64,000 bases of DNA from an uncultured Ilumatobacter sp. (lineage in GTDB: Bacteria; Actinomycetota; Acidimicrobiia; Acidimicrobiales; Ilumatobacteraceae): NCBI GenBank assembly GCA_938091165.1, contig CALKNK010000010.1, positions 62,001 through 126,000 of the forward strand. The letters are read 5' to 3'. The notes beneath the pieces were generated by a model, which ran no database searches, was not told the DNA's origin, and worked only from the letters and a program-made list of their open reading frames with translations. This document shows, piece by piece, positions 15,418 through 23,097 of this stretch. The translations under genes were made by a program, and so were the position numbers. Positions within the stretch are counted from its first letter, which is position 1, and each line of letters starts with the position of its first letter.

Positions 15418-15939
15418 ATGAAGGGCACCATTGCTCCTGTCTGCCGATTCTTAGTTGCAGTGCTCGTTATCGCAGCAGTACTCAGCGCTAGCCCGGCGGT
15501 ACGTGCGCACGACGAAATCGAATCGTCGGTTCCCGAACATAAAGCGCAGTTCGACGATCCGATCAGCGAGGTGACCATCAACTTCGGCGAACCGGTTGGC
15601 AGTGTCGAACTCGCACTGGTCGGCCCAGATGACCGCGACGTACCTGGTGAGATCCTGATTGTGTCAAAAATCGAAGCCAAATTTGTCTTCGAGCCACTGA
15701 AAGTCGAGGGTGAGTACTTCGTGCGCTACCTTGCAGAGGAGGATGGCCACCTCATCCGCGGCGCCATCACTTTTGTCTACGGCGACCGCGCGGGAGAAGG
15801 TGCTGGCTCTCTCACGTGGATCCTGTTTGGACTGTTCGCCGTGTTGATTCTTGCAATCGGCGCCTTCTTCAGTTTGCGCAACGTTAAAAAACTTGCTGGC
15901 GATGCCGAAGAAGGCGAGCTGACCGACGTTGACGTCTGA
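15418..15939 (+). CDS. CopC-domain copper-binding membrane protein
   Basis: 173 residues: signal peptide (cleavage likely after VRA), then a CopC/YobA beta-sandwich starting at the mature N-terminal HDEIESSVPEHKAQFDDP, with FGEPVG and EDGHLIRGAITFVYG, and one C-terminal membrane helix (about 135-157). The His at the mature N-terminus and the GH in the last strand are the usual copper-binding positions. It would bind Cu on the outer membrane face and could deliver it to the caa3 oxidase encoded at 21-26 kb (inference). ATG 15418 is favoured over a TTG 12 nt upstream. Confidence 0.85.
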   Translation: MKGTIAPVCRFLVAVLVIAAVLSASPAVRAHDEIESSVPEHKAQFDDPISEVTINFGEPVGSVELALVGPDDRDVPGEILIVSKIEAKFVFEPLKVEGEYFVRYLAEEDGHLIRGAITFVYGDRAGEGAGSLTWILFGLFAVLILAIGAFFSLRNVKKLAGDAEEGELTDVDV

Positions 15940-15966
15940 TGTCGGTGTGATCGCAGTAGCGCCTGC

Positions 15967-16944
15967 TCAGGCGAGGTCGATCAGGATCTTGCCGACGTTG
16001 ACGTTTGACTCCATGTAGCGGTGCGCCTCAGGCAGTCGATCAAAGGGGTAGCGCGAGTCAATGACTGGGCGAAGCGCCCCTGATTCGAATAACGGCATCA
16101 TCTCATCAATGAATCGCTGCATCAATGCGATTTTGCGCTCAAGCGGCCTCGACCGCAACGTTGTTCCGATCCATGTGACGCGCTTCATCAGAATCAGACC
16201 CATGTTGACGTTCGCCGAACCTCCTCCCATCAGACCAACTTGCACGATTGTTCCATCGATGCGTACAGCCTTGAGGTTGCGATCCGCTTCCTCGCCTCCG
16301 ACGACGTCGAGGATCGTGTCGACGCCACCGGGCACCACAGCGCTGAGCTCGCCCAGCCAATCAGATGGGCTGCGCTCAATCACCAGATCTGCACCAAGGG
16401 CAGCGCAGGCATCGGCCTTGCCAGCCGAGCAGGTGACAGCGATGCGAGCACCAATTGCCTTCGCTATTTGAATTCCAGCGGTACCAACACCCGATGCTCC
16501 GGCATGGATCAAGCCCCATCGCCCTGCTGTCAATCCGCCTTGCACGACGAGCGCATCCCACGCGGTGAGAAAAACCTCGGCAATGGCCGCAGCATCAGCG
16601 AGATCAATATTGGCAGGCACTGGGAGTGCCTGCCGGCTGTGGGTGACGACTTTTTCGGCGTAGCACCCGCCCGATTCGATGCCCATCACCCGGTCACCGA
16701 TCGACCACTCGGTCACGTCGCTGCCGACGGCGGACACGGTGCCCGCGTACTCCAGGCCGGGGATCTCGATTGCGGGGTTTCGTGGGTCGTTGTACCTCCC
16801 CATCCGTTGCAGGGTGTCAGCGCGGTTGAGCGCCGTATGACCGATGTCGACAACGATCTGTTCAGGTCCTGCCACCGGATCAGGAACCTCTTCGATCTGC
16901 AGGACCTCGGGACCACCGTGTTCTCTCAGGACGATTGCGCGCAT
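15967..16944 (-). CDS. NAD(P)H quinone oxidoreductase, PIG3 family (MDR)
   Basis: 325-residue zinc-free medium-chain dehydrogenase/reductase. MRAIVLREHGGPEVLQIEEV start, ALNRADTLQRMG, PGLEYAGTVSAVG, the nucleotide-binding GASGVGTAGIQIAKA (about 150) and a PIG3-type end (RYPFDRLPEAHRYMESN, NVGKILI). No zinc-ligand cysteines. It probably reduces quinones or enones with NADPH. It stands alone between copC and orn. Confidence 0.88.
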   Translation of the reverse strand: MRAIVLREHGGPEVLQIEEVPDPVAGPEQIVVDIGHTALNRADTLQRMGRYNDPRNPAIEIPGLEYAGTVSAVGSDVTEWSIGDRVMGIESGGCYAEKVVTHSRQALPVPANIDLADAAAIAEVFLTAWDALVVQGGLTAGRWGLIHAGASGVGTAGIQIAKAIGARIAVTCSAGKADACAALGADLVIERSPSDWLGELSAVVPGGVDTILDVVGGEEADRNLKAVRIDGTIVQVGLMGGGSANVNMGLILMKRVTWIGTTLRSRPLERKIALMQRFIDEMMPLFESGALRPVIDSRYPFDRLPEAHRYMESNVNVGKILIDLA

Positions 16945-17049
16945 GAGCAGAACCTAGCTGGGGCGCTGAGCGTAGACCGATGCGATACTGCGGTTCCCGA
17001 GCCTTAAGACGCCAAATTGGTTAACGATCAGAGCGGCCCGCTCAATACG

Positions 17050-17616
17050 CTAGGCACCATCGTCAGATACTGCGGGCGCGACCGAGTCGATGAAGACCAT
17101 GTCGCGGTAGTAAACCATCTCGCGGATCGACTCTCGAATGTCGTCAAGCGCTCGATGTGAACCCTGTCCACGCGGCCGGTTGGTGTCGACAGTTGGGTAC
17201 CACCGCTTGACGAGTTCCTTGACGCTGGACACGTCAATCGAGCGATAGTGCAGCCAATTTTCGATGTCGGGTAGGTACGCGTTGAGGAACCGCCGGTCGG
17301 TGCCGATCGAGTTGCCGCACAAAGGGACCGCCCGCTCTTCGGGGACGTGCTCCTTGATGAACGCGAGTGTCGCTACCCCCGCTTGCTCGAGCGTAATGGT
17401 CGACGCCTTGATCTCATCGAGCAGACCCGACCGAGTGTGCATGTCGACGACAAACGGGTCCATTAAGGCGAGTTGCTCGTCGGTGGCGTGAATCACCAGA
17501 TCAGGACCCTCAGCAATAACCTCTAATTGATCATCCGTAATCAATGTCGCAATCTCAACAATGACGTCCGACCTGTGGTCGAGACCGGTCATTTCGAGAT
17601 CCATCCAGACGAGCAT
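17050..17616 (-). CDS. orn: Oligoribonuclease
   Basis: 188-residue DEDDh 3'-5' exonuclease that degrades 2-5 nt RNAs and pGpG, the last step of c-di-GMP breakdown. Exo I LVWMDLEMTGLD, the Exo II region around CGNSIGTDRRFLN and Exo III GSHRALDDIRESI are all present. ATG 17616 is chosen because family members start directly before LVWxDLEMTG; the frame stays open for 25 further codons that overlap the 5' end of the divergent neighbour. Confidence 0.9.
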   Translation of the reverse strand: MLVWMDLEMTGLDHRSDVIVEIATLITDDQLEVIAEGPDLVIHATDEQLALMDPFVVDMHTRSGLLDEIKASTITLEQAGVATLAFIKEHVPEERAVPLCGNSIGTDRRFLNAYLPDIENWLHYRSIDVSSVKELVKRWYPTVDTNRPRGQGSHRALDDIRESIREMVYYRDMVFIDSVAPAVSDDGA

Positions 17617-17673
17617 TTTCTCATAGTACTGGCCCAATTCGCCCCGGTTCAGTGACTCGGCCATGATGAACCG

Positions 17674-18294
17674 ATGACAGAGTTCGCTCAAATCCTCGAG
17701 ACGCCCGGCGTACGCGAGGTATGTGAGCTTCGCTCAGGCCATGCAGGTCGGGTCGGTTTCATGGCATATCACGGCGGAAACTTGGAGTTGCAGACCGACG
17801 TGATTGCCAATGCAGCAGCGATCCGATCTGGTGCGTCGTACTACGGCGTCCTGCAACCGGTTCCCATGCGCCAGCACTTGTCGTCGATCAAGGTGCGGCC
17901 CGCAGAGTCTGCGGCGTTGAGTTCGTTCATTGACCATGTCGACATCGTGGTTACAATCCACGGCTTCGGCCGGCGAGGCATGTTCAGTTCGCTCTTGCTC
18001 GGAGGATCGAACCGGCCGTTTGCCGAGCATGTGGGCAATGCTCTGCGTTCTGAGCTCCCGGCATACAACGTGGTGACTGACCTCGACACAATTCCGAAGA
18101 AGCTGCGAGGTCTCCACCCTGACAATCCAGTGAACTTACCGCGCCAGCAAGGGGTGCAAATCGAGTTGCCGCCTCGCGTGCGAGGATCAAGCCCGCTCTG
18201 GTGGGACTGGGAGGGTCCTGGCCTCACGCCGCACACCAACTCTTTGATCGACGGCCTCGTCACGGCGGCTACCACATGGGCTCCGCATCGTTGA
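17674..18294 (+). CDS. Poly-gamma-glutamate hydrolase family protein
   Basis: 206 residues with GFMAYHGGNLELQTD, a DIVVTIHGFGR strand and the late PPRVRG..SPLWWDW segment, as in the PghP/DUF867 group of zinc-dependent gamma-glutamyl hydrolases first known from Bacillus phages. Likely metal ligands are His in YHGGN with the following Glu, and His in TIHGFG. It lacks a signal peptide, so the substrate is intracellular or not PGA. It overlaps only untranslated sequence of orn. Confidence 0.75.
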   Translation: MTEFAQILETPGVREVCELRSGHAGRVGFMAYHGGNLELQTDVIANAAAIRSGASYYGVLQPVPMRQHLSSIKVRPAESAALSSFIDHVDIVVTIHGFGRRGMFSSLLLGGSNRPFAEHVGNALRSELPAYNVVTDLDTIPKKLRGLHPDNPVNLPRQQGVQIELPPRVRGSSPLWWDWEGPGLTPHTNSLIDGLVTAATTWAPHR

Positions 18295-18302
18295 CTCCGG
18301 CG

Positions 18303-18569
18303 TCAGAATCCTGTCAGCGGGGCGGAGTCCGGAAGCGAGATGCGCATACCGCCGCCTGGGCAATCTCCAAGTACGACCGTCCCGTCCGTGCACATTGACA
18401 ATTCCACGGGCACTAGAGAGACCAAGGCCAGCTGTACCAATACGCGTGCTGCGCGCGGTATATCCATCGCCAGCCTCTGCGACCTCGTGCCCGTCGCAGC
18501 GCGAATAGCCGACCACGGCCTGGCGCACGGTGGCGCGTCGTCAATCACCAGGACTTTGCTCACGATCAT
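18303..18569 (-). pseudogene. Remnant of a two-component system (regulator start fused to kinase end)
   Basis: The leftward strand begins with a response-regulator start (MIVSKVLVIDDAP), continues after a +1 shift with VRQAVVGYSRCDGHEVAEAGDG, jumps to a histidine-kinase G-box (IGTAGLGLSSARGIVNVHG) and, after another shift, ends with DGTVVLGDCPGGGMRISLPDS. So the regulator body, its output domain and most of the kinase are deleted and two frameshifts remain. It is certainly not functional. It lies between the PGA hydrolase and pdxH, and explains this otherwise gene-free 350-bp gap. Confidence 0.75.
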
Positions 18570-18642
18570 GTCAAAACCCCCGCTTGTTGCCGTAGTCAGT
18601 TCAACTTTGCGCTCGTCCTGTTTCGTGTTTGGCTCGTCGTCA

Positions 18643-19314
18643 TTAGGGGGCAAGGCGTTCTATCGTCCACGCTCCGTCGACGGCGCCGTCATGCGACCGC
18701 CGTCCATCTGTGGTGTAACGCAACCGGTCGTGGAGTCGGCTGGGCCGGCCCTGCCAGAATTCCCATTCGGTCGGCGATAGTCGCCAGCCGCCCCAGTTAT
18801 CCGGCCGGGGTATCTTTTCGACGCCGGTAAAACGTTCCTCGGTTGCCAAAATTCGGGCGTCGAGCGTCCTGCGGTCGGGGATCGTTTCACTCTGTGGCGA
18901 TGACCAGGCGCCGAGCTGCGAACCGCGCGGCCGGGTCGCGAAGTAGGCATCGCTCTCGTCAGATGACATTTGGTGGATAGTTCCACGAGCTCGGACCTGT
19001 CGATGCAGGTCAAGCCAGCTAAAGGTCACCGCAGCGACCGCCTGACGACTGAGCTGCTGGCTCTTGACACTGTCGTAGTTGGTATAGAACGCAAGGCCAC
19101 TTGCGTCGATGCCACGAACCAAGACAATTCGGGCATCCGGCACATCATCAAGACCGATCGTCGAAAGTGTCATTGCATTAGGTTCGGCGACGCCTGCATT
19201 GAGTGCTTCGTCGTGCCATCGCTGCCATTGCACGACTGGGTCGGCACTGAGGTCATCGACATCAAGCCCGCTCGTCTCGTATTGAACTCTTCGGTCACGC
19301 AGCGCATCACTCAT
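18643..19314 (-). CDS. pdxH: Pyridoxamine 5'-phosphate oxidase
   Basis: 223 residues. FMN-dependent enzyme that oxidises PNP/PMP to pyridoxal phosphate. Signature blocks: PNAMTLSTIGLDDVPDARIV, GLAFYTNYDSVKSQQL, AAVTFSWLDLHRQVRARG, SRPRGSQ-like TRPRGSQLGAWSS and the C-terminal EFWQGRPSRLHDRLRY with the substrate-binding Arg/His. The extreme end (TIERLAP) matches the classical RLAP terminus. ATG 19314. A decayed two-component system lies directly downstream. Confidence 0.95.
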   Translation of the reverse strand: MSDALRDRRVQYETSGLDVDDLSADPVVQWQRWHDEALNAGVAEPNAMTLSTIGLDDVPDARIVLVRGIDASGLAFYTNYDSVKSQQLSRQAVAAVTFSWLDLHRQVRARGTIHQMSSDESDAYFATRPRGSQLGAWSSPQSETIPDRRTLDARILATEERFTGVEKIPRPDNWGGWRLSPTEWEFWQGRPSRLHDRLRYTTDGRRSHDGAVDGAWTIERLAP

Positions 19315-19377
19315 CCCTCCAGCTTCCCACCAACAAACGCTCCGAGCACGAAGGAGTTCGATAATGCTTCGACAGGA

Positions 19378-20685
19378 TCAGTCTGCAGTGATGCGAACGG
19401 CACCTCGCATGTAGGGATGGAGAACGTCGGGAATCGTGACGCTGCCGTCTTCGTTTCGATAGTTCTCGACGATCGCCGCCCAGACTCGCGGGACGGCCAG
19501 TGCGGAACCATTAAGCGTATGCGCGAACTCGCTGCCCTTGATCAGCTTGCCGTTCTCGTCATGGCGGCGGAACCGGATGTTGGCGCGACGCGCCTGGTAA
19601 TCGCCAAGCCAGCTAACCGATGACACTTCGAGCCACGCATCGGCACCCGGCGCGTACACCTCCACATCGAAGGACCGGTGATGACTTTGCCCCATGTCGC
19701 CAGCGCATATTTCGATGACGCGATACGGGAGCCGCAGTGCCGCAACGGCTCGCTCGGAGCGCTGAACCATGTCGTCGAGTAGGCCTGGCGCCTGCTCGGG
19801 CGTGGCATACGCCATCATCTCGACCTTGTCGAACTCGTGGCTCCGAAGCATGCCCCGTGTGTCGCGGCCAGCGGAACCTGCTTCGCGTCGATACGACGAG
19901 CTATGCGCCATCAGCCGGATTGGCAACTCGGTGTCGTCGAGCACTTCGTTGGCGTAAATCGAGGTCAGTGGCGCCTCGGCAGTAGGGCTGGCCCAGAGGT
20001 CATCACGCTCAATCGCGTAAGCGTCGTCGGCAAACTTTGGCAATTGTCCAGTTGCGGTCAGGGTGGCTGTGCTGACCAGCGAAGGTGGCCGCACCTCTTC
20101 ATGAACGTCAGCGTTTTGGTCAAGTCCAAACTGGCAGAGCGCACGGGCGAGCGTTGCACCAGCGCCGCGCTGCATCGTAAACATCGACCCTGAGATCTTT
20201 GCTGCTCGTTCGTTGTCGAGAATGCCGAGCGCCGCAGCGGTTTCCCAGTGCGGTACTCGCTGCCATTCCGGGTAGGTGGAGTGATGCGCGATAGGGCCGA
20301 TCACAACCGGATTGTCATCCTCGTTCGCACCACCGGGTACGGCCTCATGAGGAAGATTCGGGATGCCCAACAGCAGGTCGCGGAGCGCCGCTGACACTTC
20401 ATCGTATTCGCCAACGAGACCGCTCTCGGTTCCACCAAGATTTTTGCTCTCGGCCTGGAGTGTCTGCGCCTCGTCGGGCTTGCCGTCGCGGTGCAGTTGA
20501 CCGACCTCTTTGGAAATGCTGTTGACACGAGCACGGATGTCGTCGCGTTCGGCTTGAATGTCACGCAGACGGGCGTCCAGACGCGCAGCATGAGCGACAT
20601 CATCAATGATTGCCGGGCGGTTACGGCGCGACAGCGCTGCCTTCACGCCGTCGAGGTCCGTACGCAGCAGTCGTTGGTCGATCAC
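19378..20685 (-). CDS. serS: Seryl-tRNA synthetase
   Basis: 435 residues. N-terminal coiled-coil tRNA arm (about 25-105), then the class II core: motif 2 region SYRREAGSAGRDTRGMLRSH with the following EFDKVEM, serine pocket around ICAGDMGQSHHRSFD, and motif 3 GSALAVPRVWAAIVENYR. It charges tRNA-Ser and also makes Ser-tRNA for selenocysteine where present. GTG 20685 gives the usual IDQRLLRTD start; the open frame upstream is unlike the family. Two hairpins lie in the 430 bp upstream. Confidence 0.95.
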   Translation of the reverse strand: MIDQRLLRTDLDGVKAALSRRNRPAIIDDVAHAARLDARLRDIQAERDDIRARVNSISKEVGQLHRDGKPDEAQTLQAESKNLGGTESGLVGEYDEVSAALRDLLLGIPNLPHEAVPGGANEDDNPVVIGPIAHHSTYPEWQRVPHWETAAALGILDNERAAKISGSMFTMQRGAGATLARALCQFGLDQNADVHEEVRPPSLVSTATLTATGQLPKFADDAYAIERDDLWASPTAEAPLTSIYANEVLDDTELPIRLMAHSSSYRREAGSAGRDTRGMLRSHEFDKVEMMAYATPEQAPGLLDDMVQRSERAVAALRLPYRVIEICAGDMGQSHHRSFDVEVYAPGADAWLEVSSVSWLGDYQARRANIRFRRHDENGKLIKGSEFAHTLNGSALAVPRVWAAIVENYRNEDGSVTIPDVLHPYMRGAVRITAD

Positions 20686-21116
20686 GGCCTCTGACGATAT
20701 CGCCCACCTGCTGACCCGGCCGATCCCGATTCGGTGCTGCTTACACAGCAAAGGGTGCTGTGTTCGCAACAAAAGATGGAGTTGAGTCGCCAACTCCGTT
20801 TCAAATATGCAAACAGCACGTTCGCGAGCAAGGTCGTCAAGGTCTCAGTCGACCGGTGGAGCCGTCGAATGTAACTTTAGCTACGGCCTTTTTCACTTCT
20901 CTAGCATTCTGATGAGGGCACACTCTTCAGACTAAAACCGCGCATGGCCGACACAGCGCTACAAGAAGCGAGATTGCTGATGCCAATCCCAGCGGCACCT
21001 TGCTGAACTGCCGGCCCATGCGTTCCACCGCTTGTGCCTTACGGGCATCTACTTCTCAGGCCGCCGCAAGATACTCGGCGCCAATCCTGCGATGACACGG
21101 CCTAGGCCGTTACATC
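20686..21116. other. Intergenic region with two hairpins upstream of serS
   Basis: Perfect inverted repeats are present at 20743-20763 (8-bp arms ACACAGCA/TGCTGTGT, 5-nt loop) and 20778-20797 (7-bp arms GGAGTTG/CAACTCC, 6-nt loop), 58-112 nt upstream of the serS start. They may form leader structures. A 14-bp palindrome, ACGGCCTAGGCCGT, sits at 21097-21110 next to the ctaG stop. No T-box consensus and no gene was recognised. Confidence 0.4.
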
Positions 21117-22031
21117 TCAACTCACATCTGGCGGAGGTGCGCTCGACGCGAATTCGCGAGCTATGTCTGCCGTGGTCAACGGTTCGTCGTTGGGTTCCGT
21201 CGGTCGACGGTAGTTCTGCTTGTTGCCGTAGCCATTTGCGACGCGCTTGAAGAAAATGTAGATGACCAGGGTCCAAAGAAAGACGCCGCCGCCGATCTTC
21301 ATGATTGCACCGGCCAGCTGCTGATCAACCGTGACGCTCCAGCCAAAAACCCTAACCGGGATGTCGTACGGCTTGTACACGGCGCCTTCGGCAAAGGTAA
21401 GCCAAGCTGCAGGCAATGTCGGTACAACCGAGAGAAGGAAGAGATAGATGCACTTCCCGAGCGGGCCCATCTGGAGTTCCTTGAACGGACCGACGACCGG
21501 CATCCACATCAGCAGGGAGAACAACACGACAATAAAGTGCAGCGAGTAATGCAAGGGCCCATTGTCAAGCGACGCGTTGACCACGAGCGGAATATGGGTC
21601 ACCATCGCCACGAGGTTAAAAAGCACGCCTGCAATGACTGGCTTCGAGAGAAAGCGCACCGCCCGGTACACGCCGCCATCACCGATAAGTACGCGCAACA
21701 GCCATTCGGGGGTTGCTAGGAGCGCCAACGGAGGCAAGAAGTAGCTGAGCATCATGTGCTGCAGCATGTGCGCCGAGTAGAGGTATTCCTCGGAGATGTC
21801 GTGCAGTGGCCAATCGCTCGCTCCCCACAGCAATGCCATTGCGCCGACAAAAGCGTAGATGTTCTTGCGTGACACTGCCTGCTGGCCAGGCTGTACAGCG
21901 TTGGGGCCGATGACCTTAATCATGTAGATGAACGCCGCGGTCAGAAACCCCACGAGGACCCACACTTCGGGGTGCCATTGGAAGCGCCAGGGATCGGCTG
22001 AAATCGCTGTATCAGCGGCCTGCGCGAGCAT
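21117..22031 (-). CDS. ctaG: Caa3-type oxidase assembly protein CtaG
   Basis: 304 residues with about seven membrane helices (CtaG_caa3 family). Conserved features: WP.HDISEEYLYSAHMLQHMML with the His-rich helix, PPLALLATPEWLL, NGPLHYSLHFIVVLFSLLMWMPV and WLTFAEGAVY. CtaG helps build the CuB centre of caa3-type oxidases. It is last in the oxidase operon, 63 bp after ctaF. ATG 22031 is preferred to a TTG at 22079. Confidence 0.87.
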   Translation of the reverse strand: MLAQAADTAISADPWRFQWHPEVWVLVGFLTAAFIYMIKVIGPNAVQPGQQAVSRKNIYAFVGAMALLWGASDWPLHDISEEYLYSAHMLQHMMLSYFLPPLALLATPEWLLRVLIGDGGVYRAVRFLSKPVIAGVLFNLVAMVTHIPLVVNASLDNGPLHYSLHFIVVLFSLLMWMPVVGPFKELQMGPLGKCIYLFLLSVVPTLPAAWLTFAEGAVYKPYDIPVRVFGWSVTVDQQLAGAIMKIGGGVFLWTLVIYIFFKRVANGYGNKQNYRRPTEPNDEPLTTADIAREFASSAPPPDVS

Positions 22032-22094
22032 GTCCGTCAGCCTAGGAGACAGTTGCCAACGTGCCCAGTCGAGGGGCAATGCCCTCGGTCACCG

Positions 22095-22421
22095 TTACCC
22101 AGCAAAGAAACGGAATGTTGACAGCATGACGATGTAGACGAACACAGCCAGGCCAAGACCGATGTAAAACAGTCGCCCGAATAACTGGTGGTCGAACTTA
22201 ACGTGCATGAAGTACCAGACGACAGCGAAGAACTTCACGACCATCAAACCCAGCAGAACGGGGAGGAATGCTGGCCCGATATCGATGTAGCTGACGAGCA
22301 CTTCAATCGCAGTGATCGCTGCAAGAAAGAAAAAGATCGCAATGAACTGCTTATCCGTTGGACCGTGGTGATTGTCGTGCTTGACGTCGTGAGCGGGTGT
22401 GGTATCTAGTGTGTCAGTCAT
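22095..22421 (-). CDS. ctaF: Cytochrome c oxidase subunit IV
   Basis: 108 residues, His/Asp-rich N-terminus and three membrane helices (FIAIFFFLAAITAIEVLVSY; AFLPVLLGLMVVKFFAVVWY; LFYIGLGLAVFVYIVML). The VKFFAVVWYFMHVKFD core is typical of bacterial COX4/CyoD-like subunits, which stabilise subunit I assembly. Four bases separate it from ctaE. Confidence 0.88.
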   Translation of the reverse strand: MTDTLDTTPAHDVKHDNHHGPTDKQFIAIFFFLAAITAIEVLVSYIDIGPAFLPVLLGLMVVKFFAVVWYFMHVKFDHQLFGRLFYIGLGLAVFVYIVMLSTFRFFAG

Positions 22422-22425
22422 TGGA

Positions 22426-23097
22426 TCAGGCCGGAATCAAGTAGACGAGGGTGAAGATGATGATCCAGACAATGTCGACGAAGTGCCAATAAAGGCCGAC
22501 CATCTCGACCGCTTCGGCCTTGTCCCCAGAAATTTTATCTTTCTGGATCATGCCAATCGTCGCGACCAACATGACTATCCCGATCGACACGTGCACACCG
22601 TGAAATCCGGTGAGCGTAAAAAAGCTTGACGAGAACAGGCTTGTGGTAAAACCCAGGCCTTCTCGATAAAAGGTCGTGAACTCGTAAATCTGACCGGCGA
22701 CGAACAGTCCGCCGAGCAGCGACGTCACGCCGAGGAAAATCTTGGTGTTGCGCAAATCATTGCGACTGGCTGCGCTTACTGCGAGAACCATGGTAAGCGA
22801 CGAAGTGAGCAACACGAAACTTGATGCAGAAGTGAATGGGATATCCCAAAGCTGGTCGGGTCCTAGTTCCGCAGAGTGCCGGTTGCGGTAAAGCATGTAT
22901 GTGGAGATCAGACCACCAAAAAGAAGGCACTCAGATCCGAGGAACAGCCACATAGCCAGCTTGGTGTTGGATAACCCGAGCGACGAGTGGTGCCCGCCGT
23001 GTGCATGGTCGTCGTGACCGTGGTCGTCTCCAGCGTGTTCAACAGAATGATCTTCTGCGGCGCCGGTCGCCGGCTCGGTCAATACCGCATCAGACAT
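22426..23097 (-). CDS. ctaE: Cytochrome c oxidase subunit III
   Basis: 223 residues with a His/Asp-rich N-terminal tail (DDHGHDDHAHGGHH) and five membrane helices. Conserved subunit III points: LAMWLFLGSECLLFGGL with the Glu, FTLTGFHGVHVSIG, and the closing GLYWHFVDIVWIIIFTLVYL. It stabilises the subunit I proton path. The start overlaps the ctaD stop by 8 nt. Confidence 0.93.
   Translation of the reverse strand: MSDAVLTEPATGAAEDHSVEHAGDDHGHDDHAHGGHHSSLGLSNTKLAMWLFLGSECLLFGGLISTYMLYRNRHSAELGPDQLWDIPFTSASSFVLLTSSLTMVLAVSAASRNDLRNTKIFLGVTSLLGGLFVAGQIYEFTTFYREGLGFTTSLFSSSFFTLTGFHGVHVSIGIVMLVATIGMIQKDKISGDKAEAVEMVGLYWHFVDIVWIIIFTLVYLIPA

Noticed and set aside
20686..20870. T-box leader upstream of serS
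   Set aside because: Two hairpins are present, but the AGGGTGGNACCGCG-type T-box sequence and a specifier loop were not found.
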